NCBI GenBank assembly: GCA_964634605.1
Contig: CAZWLJ010000035.1
Coordinates: 1 to 35,753, forward strand
DNA length: 35,753 nt
Direction of reading: 5' to 3'
DNA from: UPXZ01 sp964634605
GTDB lineage: Bacteria > Bacteroidota > Bacteroidia > Bacteroidales > Paludibacteraceae
The notes below the pieces were generated by a model, which was given only the letters and a program-made list of their open reading frames with translations, made no database searches and was not told where the DNA came from. The position numbers were made by a program, and so were the translations under genes. Shown here one piece after another: positions 25,586 through 33,241 of this stretch. Position 1 is the stretch's first letter. Each line of letters starts with the position of its first letter.

Positions 25586-26974
25586 CTAGATACCTGCTAT
25601 TCTTTTAATTTCTTCCATAATTGCTGCAGCAAACTTATCGGCCTGCTCCGGTGAACCAGCTTCGGAATAAATACGGATGATAGGTTCGGTATTTGATTTG
25701 CGGAGGTGTACCCAGCCTTGCGGGAAGTCGATCTTTACACCGTCGATGTCATTCACTTCGTACTGTTTGTAAGAACCCTTGATTACAGCCAGCACTCCAT
25801 CCACGTCAATCTGTGGTGTGAGCTGAATTTTGTTTTTCGACATAAAATAGTTGGGGTAGGAGGCACGCAATTCCGATACTTTTTTACCCGATTTGGCCAG
25901 ATTTGTCAGAAACAGGGCAATACCCACCAGTGCATCGCGTCCATAGTGGCTTGCCGGATAAATTACCCCGCCATTGCCTTCGCCGCCAATCACCGCTTTA
26001 TTTTCTTTCATTTTGGCAACTACATTCACTTCACCAACAGCCGATGCTTCGTACTGGCAATTGTACCCGGCGGTAACATCGCGCAGGGCACGGGTCGAAC
26101 TCATGTTCGAAACAGTATTGCCCGGAGTGTGACGGAGTACATAGTCGGCAACAGAAACCAGTGTGTATTCTTCGCCAAACATAGCTCCGTCTTCGCAGAT
26201 GATTGCGAGGCGATCCACGTCGGGATCCACCACAAAGCCCACGTCAAATTTACCTGATTTCATTGTTGAGGAAATTTCGGTGAGATGTTCGGGCAGAGGT
26301 TCAGGGTTGTGAGGAAACTGTCCGTTTGGTTCGCAGTAGAGTTTTTCCACTGTTTTTACGCCCAGCGCTTCGAGCAGAGCAGGGATGGCAATTCCGCCAA
26401 CGGAATTTACACAGTCAATGGCCACTTTGAAACCGGCAGCTTTGATAGCTTCCACATCTACCAGATCAAGCGCGAGAACACTATCAATGTGTTTCTGAGT
26501 ATAATCGGCTGTTGTGAGTTTACCCAAAGTATCCACTTCGGCAAACGTATAATCATCATTCTCAGCTAACCGGAGAATAGTTTCACCTTCTTTGGCATTC
26601 AGAAATTCACCTTTTTCGTTCAGCAGTTTCAATGCATTCCACTGTTTGGGATTGTGGCTGGCAGTGAGGATAATGCCTCCGGCTGCCTGTTCCATCGTTA
26701 CGGCAAGTTCGGTGGTTGGGGTGGTTGCCAGACCGATGTCGGTAACGTCCATTCCCATACCGAGCAGGGTACCAATAACCAGATTATTCACCATTTCGCC
26801 CGAGATGCGTGCATCGCGTCCGACAACAATTTTAGTGGAAGATGATTTTCCCGATGAACGGATAAATGAAGCGTAGGCAGCTGTGAATTTTACTACATCG
26901 AGCGGACTGAGTCCGTCACCGGCGCGTCCCCCGATGGTTCCCCGGATGCCTGAGATTGATTTAATGAGTGTCAT
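25586..26974 (-). CDS. glmM: Phosphoglucosamine mutase / phosphomannomutase family
   Basis: A protein of 462 residues from the ATG at 26974 (MTLIKSISGIRGTIG). The frame is open up to 27076, but that extension is not family-like and overlaps the preceding gene's terminator and stop. Alpha-D-phosphohexomutase domains in order: phosphoserine loop LTASHNPKQWNALK, metal-binding DPDVDRLAI, sugar-binding GEGNGGVIYP and phosphate-binding RKSNTEPIIRIYSE. It interconverts hexose 6- and 1-phosphates. In Bacteroidetes this type usually serves as GlmM for UDP-GlcNAc synthesis, but PMM/PGM activity cannot be excluded from sequence alone. Confidence 0.88.
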   Translation of the reverse strand: MTLIKSISGIRGTIGGRAGDGLSPLDVVKFTAAYASFIRSSGKSSSTKIVVGRDARISGEMVNNLVIGTLLGMGMDVTDIGLATTPTTELAVTMEQAAGGIILTASHNPKQWNALKLLNEKGEFLNAKEGETILRLAENDDYTFAEVDTLGKLTTADYTQKHIDSVLALDLVDVEAIKAAGFKVAIDCVNSVGGIAIPALLEALGVKTVEKLYCEPNGQFPHNPEPLPEHLTEISSTMKSGKFDVGFVVDPDVDRLAIICEDGAMFGEEYTLVSVADYVLRHTPGNTVSNMSSTRALRDVTAGYNCQYEASAVGEVNVVAKMKENKAVIGGEGNGGVIYPASHYGRDALVGIALFLTNLAKSGKKVSELRASYPNYFMSKNKIQLTPQIDVDGVLAVIKGSYKQYEVNDIDGVKIDFPQGWVHLRKSNTEPIIRIYSEAGSPEQADKFAAAIMEEIKRIAGI

Positions 26975-27014
26975 AGAACATTTAAAAAAATAAGGTTGTG
27001 CATATAATAAAACT

Positions 27015-27039
27015 AAAAACCCCTTGTGAAGGGGCTTTT
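27015..27039 (-). terminator. Terminator of the DUF4827 lipoprotein gene
   Basis: On the minus strand GCCCCTT-CAC-AAGGGG is followed by TTTTTAGTTTT. The stem has a 6-bp GC core, and flanking A/T pairs extend it past one mismatch. It starts just after the stop at 27042. Confidence 0.85.
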
Positions 27040-27041
27040 GC

Positions 27042-27584
27042 TTAGTTAATAACAGTGACTTTAAGATCGCAGCCAACAGGAATCACATTTTGGTTGTAGC
27101 TTCCCGTGTTCAGTCCCGAAGGAATAATCACTCTGGCTTCCGAATTTTTGTATTTCATTATTCCGATAGCTTCGTGCATACCTGTTCCGATGCTCGTAAT
27201 TGCTGTGGAGCTTCCGTAGGTGAACCGGATGGGATTGATGTAATCACGGACTTCCCAGTTTTTGAACTGAACGGTTTTATTATCGTCGAGCAGGTATTCT
27301 ATTACCCTGTAACCAACGGTAGAATTCACAGACAGTGAATCGGTCTTTTCGCCGGTGCTGACCATGTGAATATAAAGACCTGATGCCGTTTTGTAGTACA
27401 CGTTGGTTCCCCAGCCATTGTCGGCCGGTTTTGTGGTTACTACCTGTATGTTGTTTTGTTTTATGAAATTTTCGATTGTTACTAATTCTTCGTCCTGAAG
27501 CTCAGAATAGCTTTTGGTGTCATCGCAGGCAACCATGGCTGCCAGAATAAACAGAGGAAAGAATGCTTGAAGTATTTTGTTCAT
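27042..27584 (-). CDS. DUF4827-type lipoprotein, degenerate FKBP-like
   Basis: A protein of 180 residues with an SPII signal and lipobox Cys20 (AAMVAC). The mature part begins with a charged helix (SYSELQDEELVTIENFIKQN) and then resembles an FKBP fold: GLYIHMVSTGEKTDS, VGYRVIEYLLDDNKTVQ, GMHEAIGIMKYKNSEARVIIPS. The active-site aromatic residues of catalytic FKBPs are not recognisable, so prolyl isomerase activity is doubtful. It matches what I recall of the Bacteroidales DUF4827 family. It probably faces the periplasm from a lipid anchor. A second, better conserved FKBP lipoprotein gene lies 130 bp upstream in the same direction. Confidence 0.75.
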   Translation of the reverse strand: MNKILQAFFPLFILAAMVACDDTKSYSELQDEELVTIENFIKQNNIQVVTTKPADNGWGTNVYYKTASGLYIHMVSTGEKTDSLSVNSTVGYRVIEYLLDDNKTVQFKNWEVRDYINPIRFTYGSSTAITSIGTGMHEAIGIMKYKNSEARVIIPSGLNTGSYNQNVIPVGCDLKVTVIN

Positions 27585-27714
27585 TTAGGATAATAATTTC
27601 GGTTTATTTAATATTCGAAATCCGGATGCAAATATCCGATTTTCTCGTGAGATATAAAAGTTAATTTTCAGTAATCCGGCTTTGCCGACACATTTTTTGT
27701 ATTGTAATGTGCTG

Positions 27715-28263
27715 TTATTTTTGTACTTCTGCTACGAAAATCAGGGTAGTGCAGGGTCCGATCATTTCATTGCCCCGTGCTCCGTATGCCAGATACCAGG
27801 GCACGATAAAACGAGCCTTCTCGCCCCGTTTCATGAGTTTCAGCCCTTCCTCGAGACCCGTAACCACCTCTTTTTTGCCAAAACGGATGGTTTTATTCCC
27901 CTCTTCGAGAACCAGAATACCATCCATGGTAAATGCCCTGTAGCTGAAAGTCACATCGGAACCGGTAGCAAGCGGCTCAAGTCCGGATGATTGCAGCAGG
28001 CAAAACCAGATTCCGGATGCTGTTTTCGTAAACTTATCCGGTTGACTGCCGATAAATTCCAGAATGGCGCTATCCTCTTTCCGCGTGACTTCCCTGTTGT
28101 AATCGCGTAATTTCATTTCAGTGGAGTCAACTGCCTGTATTTTATTCGCGGGCACCTGCGCGCCTTTTCTTTGACACGCAACCGGAAGAAATACCGCCAG
28201 CATCAGTATATACAAAACCGAAACCGGTTTCAGCAATAAGCCTTTTGGATTTGAAGCAACCAT
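27715..28263 (-). CDS. FKBP-type peptidyl-prolyl isomerase lipoprotein (GldI-like)
   Basis: A protein of 182 residues with lipobox Cys30 (FLPVAC). A shorter start at the internal ATG (MLAVFLPVAC) would leave a poor signal sequence, so the full start is preferred. The C-terminal FKBP domain spans about 80-182: GSDVTFSYRAFTMDG, VVTGLEEGLKLMKRGEKARFIVP and LAYGARG. A periplasmic or outer-membrane-anchored proline isomerase is expected. GldI of gliding Flavobacteria has the same architecture, but no other gliding genes occur here, so only folding assistance is inferred. thrA ends 98 bp upstream. Confidence 0.85.
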   Translation of the reverse strand: MVASNPKGLLLKPVSVLYILMLAVFLPVACQRKGAQVPANKIQAVDSTEMKLRDYNREVTRKEDSAILEFIGSQPDKFTKTASGIWFCLLQSSGLEPLATGSDVTFSYRAFTMDGILVLEEGNKTIRFGKKEVVTGLEEGLKLMKRGEKARFIVPWYLAYGARGNEMIGPCTTLIFVAEVQK

Positions 28264-28320
28264 TTGAACGAAAAAATAAACCTGAAGTACTAATTTAATA
28301 ACCTGCAGAGCAGGGAATTA

Positions 28321-28341
28321 ATTTACAATTTACAATTTACA
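28321..28341. repeat. Short heptanucleotide array after thrA
   Basis: Three exact units of ATTTACA lie 20 bp beyond the thrA stop codon. On the minus (sense) strand each unit (TGTAAAT) contains TAA. Confidence 0.8.
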
Positions 28342-28361
28342 GTCACCGGTTACCGGTTCAA

Positions 28362-30806
28362 TCACCTGATATTCGCTATGCTGATGATATCGGCAAAAAC
28401 ACCGGCTGCCGTTACACTTGCTCCTGCGCCGTATCCCTTGATAATCAGCGGGTATTCGTTGTACCGCTCGGTGGTAATCCGCACAATGTTGTTGCTGCCC
28501 TGCAAATCGAAGAAAGGATGCATGCTGTCCACTGTCTGAAGCCCCACGCTGCATTCACCCTGATCCATAGTGGCTACAAACCGCCAGTGTTTGCCTTCGC
28601 CGTACAGTTCCTTTCGTTGTTCTTCAAATTTTGCATCCAGTTCGGGAATGCTTTTCCAGAAATCGTCCAGTGTACCTGCAAAGTATTTATCCGGTATAAA
28701 CAGGTTCTTTTTCACATGTTCCTGTTCCACCTTGTATCCCGCTTCACGGGCCAGGATGACGAGTTTACGGATTACATCCTTGCCGCTGAGGTCGATGCGC
28801 GGATCGGGTTCCGAAAAACCGGATTCTTTTGCCATCCGGATGGCTTTGCTCAGCGAAACATTTTCACCGATGGTGTTGAAAATGAAATTCAGAGTTCCGG
28901 AGAGCACTGCTTCCATTTTCAGGATATGGTCGCCGCTGTTGGTCAGGTTGTTCATCGTGTTGATAATCGGCAAACCTGCGCCCACATTGGTTTCGAAGAG
29001 GAATTTCACGCCCCGGAGTCTGGAAGTGTCCTTCAGTTTCATGTATTTCTCAAACTCCGACGAAGCCGCGATTTTATTGGCCGTTACCACCGAAATGTTG
29101 TTTTCGAGCAGAGACTGGTAAATATCCGAAACCTCCTGGCTGGCTGTACAATCCACAAAAACGGAGTTGAAGATATTCATTTTCAGAATTTCATCGCGGA
29201 TGATTTTTGTCGTGGTTTCTTCCCCTTCGGCTTTCAGTTTGGCCACGCAGTTTTCCAGGTCGATGCCGGAGCGCGAAAACATCGTCCGTGTACTCGATGC
29301 GATGCCTGCCACGTTGATTTTAAGCCCGTTCTGATCCATCAGTTTCTGACGCTGACATTTAATCTGGTTCAGCAGGTTGCTGCCCACGGTGCCAACGCCC
29401 ACGATAAAGAGGTTGAGGACTTTGTATTCCGAAAGGAAGAAGGAATCGTGAATGACATTAAGCGTTTTTCTCAGCACGGCTCTGTCGGTAACGAATGAAA
29501 TGTTGGTTTCGGATGCACCCTGCGCACAGGCTATCACGTTGATACCGTTTCGTCCGAGCGTGCCGAAAAGTTTTCCGGCTATACCCGGTGTGCGTTTCAT
29601 GTTGTCACCCACGATGGCCACCGTTACCAGATCGTCTTCCGAAAAAATCTGGTTGATTTCACCCTGCTGAATTTCAGTCCTGAATTCCTCGCGAAGTACC
29701 TCAACAGCCATACTGCTGTCGGCATTTCGCACCCCGATGGAGGTGGTGTTTTCTGACGATGCCTGCGACACCATAAACACGCTGATGCCGTTTTTGGCCA
29801 GTGCTCGGAAAATACGGTAATTCACCCCGATAACGCCCACCATACCCAGTCCCTGGATGGTAATAAGCGACGTGTCGTTGATGGACGAAATCCCTTTAAT
29901 GGCTTTGGTTTCGCCGTTTTTATTGGGCCTCTTTTCGCTCGAAATCAGTGTGCCCGGTGCATCGGGATTGAACGTGTTTTTTATTTCTACCGGGATATTC
30001 TTATGATACACAGGAAAAATGGTAGGGGGATAAATCACTTTGGCGCCGAAATTGGAAAGCTCCATGGCTTCACTAAAGCTCAGATGCTCGATGACATACG
30101 CTCCGGTAATCACTTTCGGGTCGGCAGTCATAAATCCATCCACATCGGTCCATATTTCCAGTTTCGATGCATTGAGCGCCGAAGCCAGGATGGAAGCCGT
30201 GTAGTCCGAACCTCCGCGTCCTAAGTTGGTTATGAAGCCGGTACTTACATCGGTAGAGATAAAACCGCCGCAGACACAAATGCGGGGAGCCTGCCTGAAA
30301 GTTTCCTTTACCAGTTCATTGGTGGTCGGGAAATCGACAATGTGTTTGTTGAACTGATTGATAGTTTTAATGAAGCGCCTCGAATCAAAATGTTTTGCTC
30401 CTTCAATCAGGCTGGCCACAATGACGGACGAAAGCACTTCGCCGTAGCTTACAATGGTGTCGGTAATACGGATGGAAATATCCTTGATAAGATAAATACC
30501 CCGGAAAATGTTGGAGAGATCGCTGAAATATTCATTCAGTTTCTGAATGGTCTGTTCTTTTTTCACTTCGGGAACAATTTGCTCCACCAGGGCGTAGTGG
30601 CGCGAAATCATTTCTTCGTACGAAGCCAGGTAGCCTTCATCGCCCTGCGATGCCATGCCGGAAGTGGAATATAACTGGTCTGTAATGCCCGAAAGCGCCG
30701 AAACAACGACTATGACATCGTCCTGCTGCGACTCTGCAATCCGTTTGACACTCAGAATTCCTTCAACCGTACCGACCGATGAACCACCGAATTTTATTAC
30801 CTTCAT
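28362..30806 (-). CDS. thrA: Bifunctional aspartate kinase / homoserine dehydrogenase I
   Basis: A protein of 814 residues from the ATG at 30806 (MKVIKFGGSSVGTVEG); an ATG at 30839 would add 11 non-family residues. The N-terminal aspartokinase domain (about 1-285) has KFGGSSV and NLGRGGSDYTAS; regulatory ACT domains follow at about 305-450; the homoserine dehydrogenase domain starts with VGVGTVGSNLL and includes GLPIINTMNNL and SGTLNFIFNTI, with EPDPRIDLSGKDVIRKL near the catalytic Lys. It catalyses the first and third steps from aspartate to threonine and methionine, and the ACT domains suggest threonine feedback. No thrB or thrC is adjacent. tRNA-Arg diverges upstream. Confidence 0.96.
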   Translation of the reverse strand: MKVIKFGGSSVGTVEGILSVKRIAESQQDDVIVVVSALSGITDQLYSTSGMASQGDEGYLASYEEMISRHYALVEQIVPEVKKEQTIQKLNEYFSDLSNIFRGIYLIKDISIRITDTIVSYGEVLSSVIVASLIEGAKHFDSRRFIKTINQFNKHIVDFPTTNELVKETFRQAPRICVCGGFISTDVSTGFITNLGRGGSDYTASILASALNASKLEIWTDVDGFMTADPKVITGAYVIEHLSFSEAMELSNFGAKVIYPPTIFPVYHKNIPVEIKNTFNPDAPGTLISSEKRPNKNGETKAIKGISSINDTSLITIQGLGMVGVIGVNYRIFRALAKNGISVFMVSQASSENTTSIGVRNADSSMAVEVLREEFRTEIQQGEINQIFSEDDLVTVAIVGDNMKRTPGIAGKLFGTLGRNGINVIACAQGASETNISFVTDRAVLRKTLNVIHDSFFLSEYKVLNLFIVGVGTVGSNLLNQIKCQRQKLMDQNGLKINVAGIASSTRTMFSRSGIDLENCVAKLKAEGEETTTKIIRDEILKMNIFNSVFVDCTASQEVSDIYQSLLENNISVVTANKIAASSEFEKYMKLKDTSRLRGVKFLFETNVGAGLPIINTMNNLTNSGDHILKMEAVLSGTLNFIFNTIGENVSLSKAIRMAKESGFSEPDPRIDLSGKDVIRKLVILAREAGYKVEQEHVKKNLFIPDKYFAGTLDDFWKSIPELDAKFEEQRKELYGEGKHWRFVATMDQGECSVGLQTVDSMHPFFDLQGSNNIVRITTERYNEYPLIIKGYGAGASVTAAGVFADIISIANIR

Positions 30807-30896
30807 CCTGTTTCTGTTGATATTTTTTTCAGGTTGCAATATTACTCATTTTTCGCTGAATAATAAGTAAACTGTTTGCTTTTTTGCCGATAAGTA

Positions 30897-30927
30897 TTGC
30901 TTTATTTCAAAAATTACCGTACTTTTG
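30897..30927 (+). promoter_or_regulatory. Promoter of tRNA-Arg
   Basis: TTG at 30897-30899, a 20-bp spacer and TACTTTTG at 30920-30927 match the Bacteroidota pattern, with the tRNA starting about 20 bp later. Confidence 0.75.
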
Positions 30928-30946
30928 CAAAACTTTTTTGAAAAAT

Positions 30947-31020
30947 GGTCTCGTAGCTCAGCTGGATAGAGCAACAGCCTTCTAAGCTGTGGGTCGTGGG
31001 TTCGAATCCCGCCGGGATCA
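30947..31020 (+). tRNA. tRNA-Arg (anticodon TCT)
   Basis: A 74-nt cloverleaf. The acceptor pairs 30947-30953 with 31013-31019, including G-U pairs, and the discriminator is A31020. The anticodon stem ACAGC/GCTGT holds loop CTTCTAA (anticodon TCT, reading AGA). The T-arm is GTGGG-TTCGAAT-CCCGC. CCA is not encoded. Confidence 0.97.
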
Positions 31021-31028
31021 CAAATGAG

Positions 31029-31070
31029 AAAAGAATGTAGCTGGTAATAACCTGTTTATGTTCTTTTTTT
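31029..31070 (+). terminator. Terminator downstream of tRNA-Arg
   Basis: AAAAGAATGTA (31029-31039) pairs with TATGTTCTTTT (31057-31067), 11 bp with two G-T pairs, then continues into a T-run. Confidence 0.6.
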
Positions 31071-31141
31071 TGTTTTTCCGGACAGCCCCCTTTGCAATAT
31101 GAAATCAGGTATTCCGGTAAGTTTAATTCCTGCGGATACGC

Positions 31142-31855
31142 TTATTTCCTTCTGAACCGGTACAACGTCATGATTATACTCAGCAGTATCAGGACTGTTC
31201 CGGTGATGAATATCAGCCTGCCGAACTTCCCGGGCACATATCCGCCTGCAGCAGACCAAAATCCGGAATCTTCCTTCAGATTAAATCCCGACTGAATAAT
31301 CAGGGTCGTAAAGTCACTGGTAAAGGAAATGAGAACGAGAGCAGCGCCGGTAAGTGTGGTCAGCCATTGCCGCGGATGCACTTTAAAATTATTTACTGCT
31401 TCTTTCATGTACAGATAGCTTACTGCCATGATAATCATCAGCACAGAGCAAATAACGGGCGCTAACACCGGGCTAAGCCACGGTACAGGAATGAGAAACA
31501 GTACATCCCAGTCGAAAAGGGAGGCAGGCCAGTTCAGGAAAATCTTTAGCGCCGCGTAATAGGTAATATCCCACACTGCAAAGCTGAAAAGGAAATACAG
31601 GAAACGCCTGAAGTTGTCTTTGCCTGACAAAATACCCACAGCAGCGAGCATAACGATGGTGGCAATTTCGCGTATCCATTCTGTCTGCATCATTGCGGCG
31701 CTGAGAAACTTCAGCGGAAAGCCGAAACCGGCAGGGTAGTAAAGCATACGGATATATACAACCACAACAGCCTCCAGCACACCCATAGCTACACTGAAAA
31801 TACCGGTAAGGAAAAGCAGACGCGAAATTTCACGGAAAGCCTTTTTCATAACCAT
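31142..31855 (-). CDS. Conserved multi-span membrane protein of unknown function
   Basis: A protein of 237 residues from the ATG at 31855 (MVMKKAF); an ATG at 31849 is also plausible. The open frame extends to 31972, but that part looks non-coding. I read six or seven hydrophobic segments: LLFLTGIFSVAMGVLEAVVV, a TM at ATIVMLAAVGIL, FLYFLFSFAVWDITYYAAL, VLFLIPVPWLSPVLAPVIC and others towards the C-terminus. Hallmarks are VYIRMLYYPAGFGFPLK, WDITYYA, and NWPASLFDWDVLFLIPVPW, conserved-looking blocks that I recall from uncharacterised membrane proteins in Bacteroidetes and Deltaproteobacteria. No transport or catalytic motif is recognised. Confidence 0.75.
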   Translation of the reverse strand: MVMKKAFREISRLLFLTGIFSVAMGVLEAVVVVYIRMLYYPAGFGFPLKFLSAAMMQTEWIREIATIVMLAAVGILSGKDNFRRFLYFLFSFAVWDITYYAALKIFLNWPASLFDWDVLFLIPVPWLSPVLAPVICSVLMIIMAVSYLYMKEAVNNFKVHPRQWLTTLTGAALVLISFTSDFTTLIIQSGFNLKEDSGFWSAAGGYVPGKFGRLIFITGTVLILLSIIMTLYRFRRK

Positions 31856-31992
31856 GATATAATGAGTTAGTGCACAATGAAATAACAACTGAGAAAACTG
31901 AAAGTTGCCGGTTGTCGTGCGGTTCAGAAAAAAAATACCTGAACGATGGTTATTTAACGGAAAATCATTCAACTAATTTTACCGGAAATTGT

Positions 31993-32007
31993 TTATCTGA
32001 TAGATAA
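31993..32007. repeat. 15-bp palindrome upstream of the membrane protein gene
   Basis: TTATCT-GAT-AGATAA is a perfect 6+3+6 inverted repeat, followed at once by ATATCTGATCAGA, which contains the palindrome CTGATCAG. It is a possible operator for the leftward membrane protein or for rightward transcription. Confidence 0.45.
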
Positions 32008-32045
32008 ATATCTGATCAGAATTGTATAACTTAATACTTTGGATT

Positions 32046-32267
32046 ATGAATATTTTCAGATTTTTAAGCCGGTTGGGACAACGGATTTATTCCGGCGGCA
32101 AGTCAGGTGAAAACGCTAAAACATGGTTTACAGACAGCAAAGGCAACAGGGAGAAAGTACAGAATCATGCAATCAGCCACGAGATGAAACGAAGTTCAAT
32201 ACGAAATGGAAGCAGGGGAGAAGGACTGGGAATGGGACACAGAAATAAAAAAACACTCATAAAATAG
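32046..32267 (+). CDS. Small hypothetical ORF (doubtful)
   Basis: A 73-codon frame from the ATG at 32046 (MNIFRFLSRLGQRIYSGGKS); an upstream start at 32022 is possible. It is basic, with no recognised domain, signal or clear ribosome site. It lies in a sparse region between genes and may not be translated. Confidence 0.25.
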   Translation: MNIFRFLSRLGQRIYSGGKSGENAKTWFTDSKGNREKVQNHAISHEMKRSSIRNGSRGEGLGMGHRNKKTLIK

Positions 32268-32573
32268 ATAGACAGGATAAAAGGATAAACGGAATTAATC
32301 CGGATTGCACCCGGCGGGCTGACTGATAATAAGGCATCAAACAATAAGACAAAATCAACCCGTTCACTTGCAGTCATGTGCTTACTTTATGCGCGGAGAA
32401 AACCATCCTGCCTGAAAACAAACGGTTGATAAACTGCGTTTTATTACTATGAAACACAGCCTTTACCGGCATGACCCCTGTTAAAAAGCTGATCTGTACC
32501 CGGACTTACTGCATCCGTGCAAAAAGTCTTCACCTCTTGTACTTTAACAACGTTTTTTTAAAAAATCAAGATT
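32268..32573. other. Gene-poor intergenic stretch before ybaK
   Basis: About 300 bp with no convincing ORF, tRNA or terminator. It contains a small palindrome (CGGAATTAATCCG at 32288-32300) and TGTTAAA/TTTAACA arms near 32478 and 32541. The ybaK promoter must lie here, but no exact TAnnTTTG match was found. Confidence 0.5.
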
Positions 32574-33029
32574 ATGCCTTCCAAAAAACTGATTGATTTA
32601 CTCAACGAAAACCAGATGAAGTTCGTCGTGATACATCATTCCCGGGCCTACACAGCCAATGAAGTGGCACATTCGGCACATATTCACGGTCAGGAACTTG
32701 CCAAAACAGTCATTGTGAAGATCGACGGAAAGCTGGCGATGGCCGTACGCCCGGCATCGGGACTTGTCAATACCGGTTTGCTTCGCGATGAACTGGGTGC
32801 AAAATCTGTGGAAGTTGCCGGTGAACATGAATTTGCCAACAGATTTCCGGAATGCGAAGTGGGCGCCGAACCGCCATTCGGAAATCTCTACGACATGGAT
32901 GTCTATGTGTCGGAGGCACTGACCCATGACAATGAAATTGCTTTCAACGCCGGAACCCATACCGAACTCATCCGCATGGCTTACAATGATTACGAAAAAC
33001 TGGTAAAACCGAAAGTACTCAGATTTTAA
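32574..33029 (+). CDS. YbaK/EbsC-family aminoacyl-tRNA deacylase
   Basis: A 151-residue single-domain protein. ELAKTVIVKIDGKLAMAV contains K44, placed like the conserved Lys (K46) of E. coli YbaK. EVGAEPPFGNLYDMDVYVSEAL (GxxPPFG-type motif) and FNAGTHTELIRMAYNDYEKLV are family blocks. Such proteins hydrolyse mischarged Cys- or Ala-tRNAPro and related substrates in trans to prolyl-tRNA synthetase. No neighbouring synthetase gene is present, and the exact substrate is not predictable. Confidence 0.88.
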   Translation: MPSKKLIDLLNENQMKFVVIHHSRAYTANEVAHSAHIHGQELAKTVIVKIDGKLAMAVRPASGLVNTGLLRDELGAKSVEVAGEHEFANRFPECEVGAEPPFGNLYDMDVYVSEALTHDNEIAFNAGTHTELIRMAYNDYEKLVKPKVLRF

Positions 33030-33088
33030 GCCGGTCGTGATACATAAATCACGATTTCAGCCTGAACAACTCACCGGGCATTGCATCA

Positions 33089-33124
33089 TTTACCCCGGCC
33101 GGATCCTTTTCCAGTCGGGGTAAA
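33089..33124 (+). terminator. Likely terminator of the ybaK-family gene
   Basis: TTTACCCCG (33089-33097) pairs exactly with CGGGGTAAA (33116-33124), 9 bp with an 18-nt loop, followed by TTATTTCTTA. The T-run is weak but the position, 60 bp after the stop, fits. Confidence 0.65.
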
Positions 33125-33241
33125 TTATTTCTTATGAATTTCATAAAACAACAAAAAACGAGAAAATGAGGGTTATTGCGCAAACTCGCGTTGAATGCAT
33201 TTTTGAGAAAACAGCATCACGATACATTAACTTGAAATGAG

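Noticed and set aside
26975..27076. N-terminal extension of the phosphohexomutase reading frame
   Set aside because: The family starts at MTLIKSISGIRGT; the extension overlaps the preceding gene's stop and terminator.
28518..29498. 326-residue open frame on the plus strand opposite thrA
   Set aside because: It lies wholly antisense to the well-supported thrA gene and shows no domain pattern; it is a shadow of GC-biased codon use.
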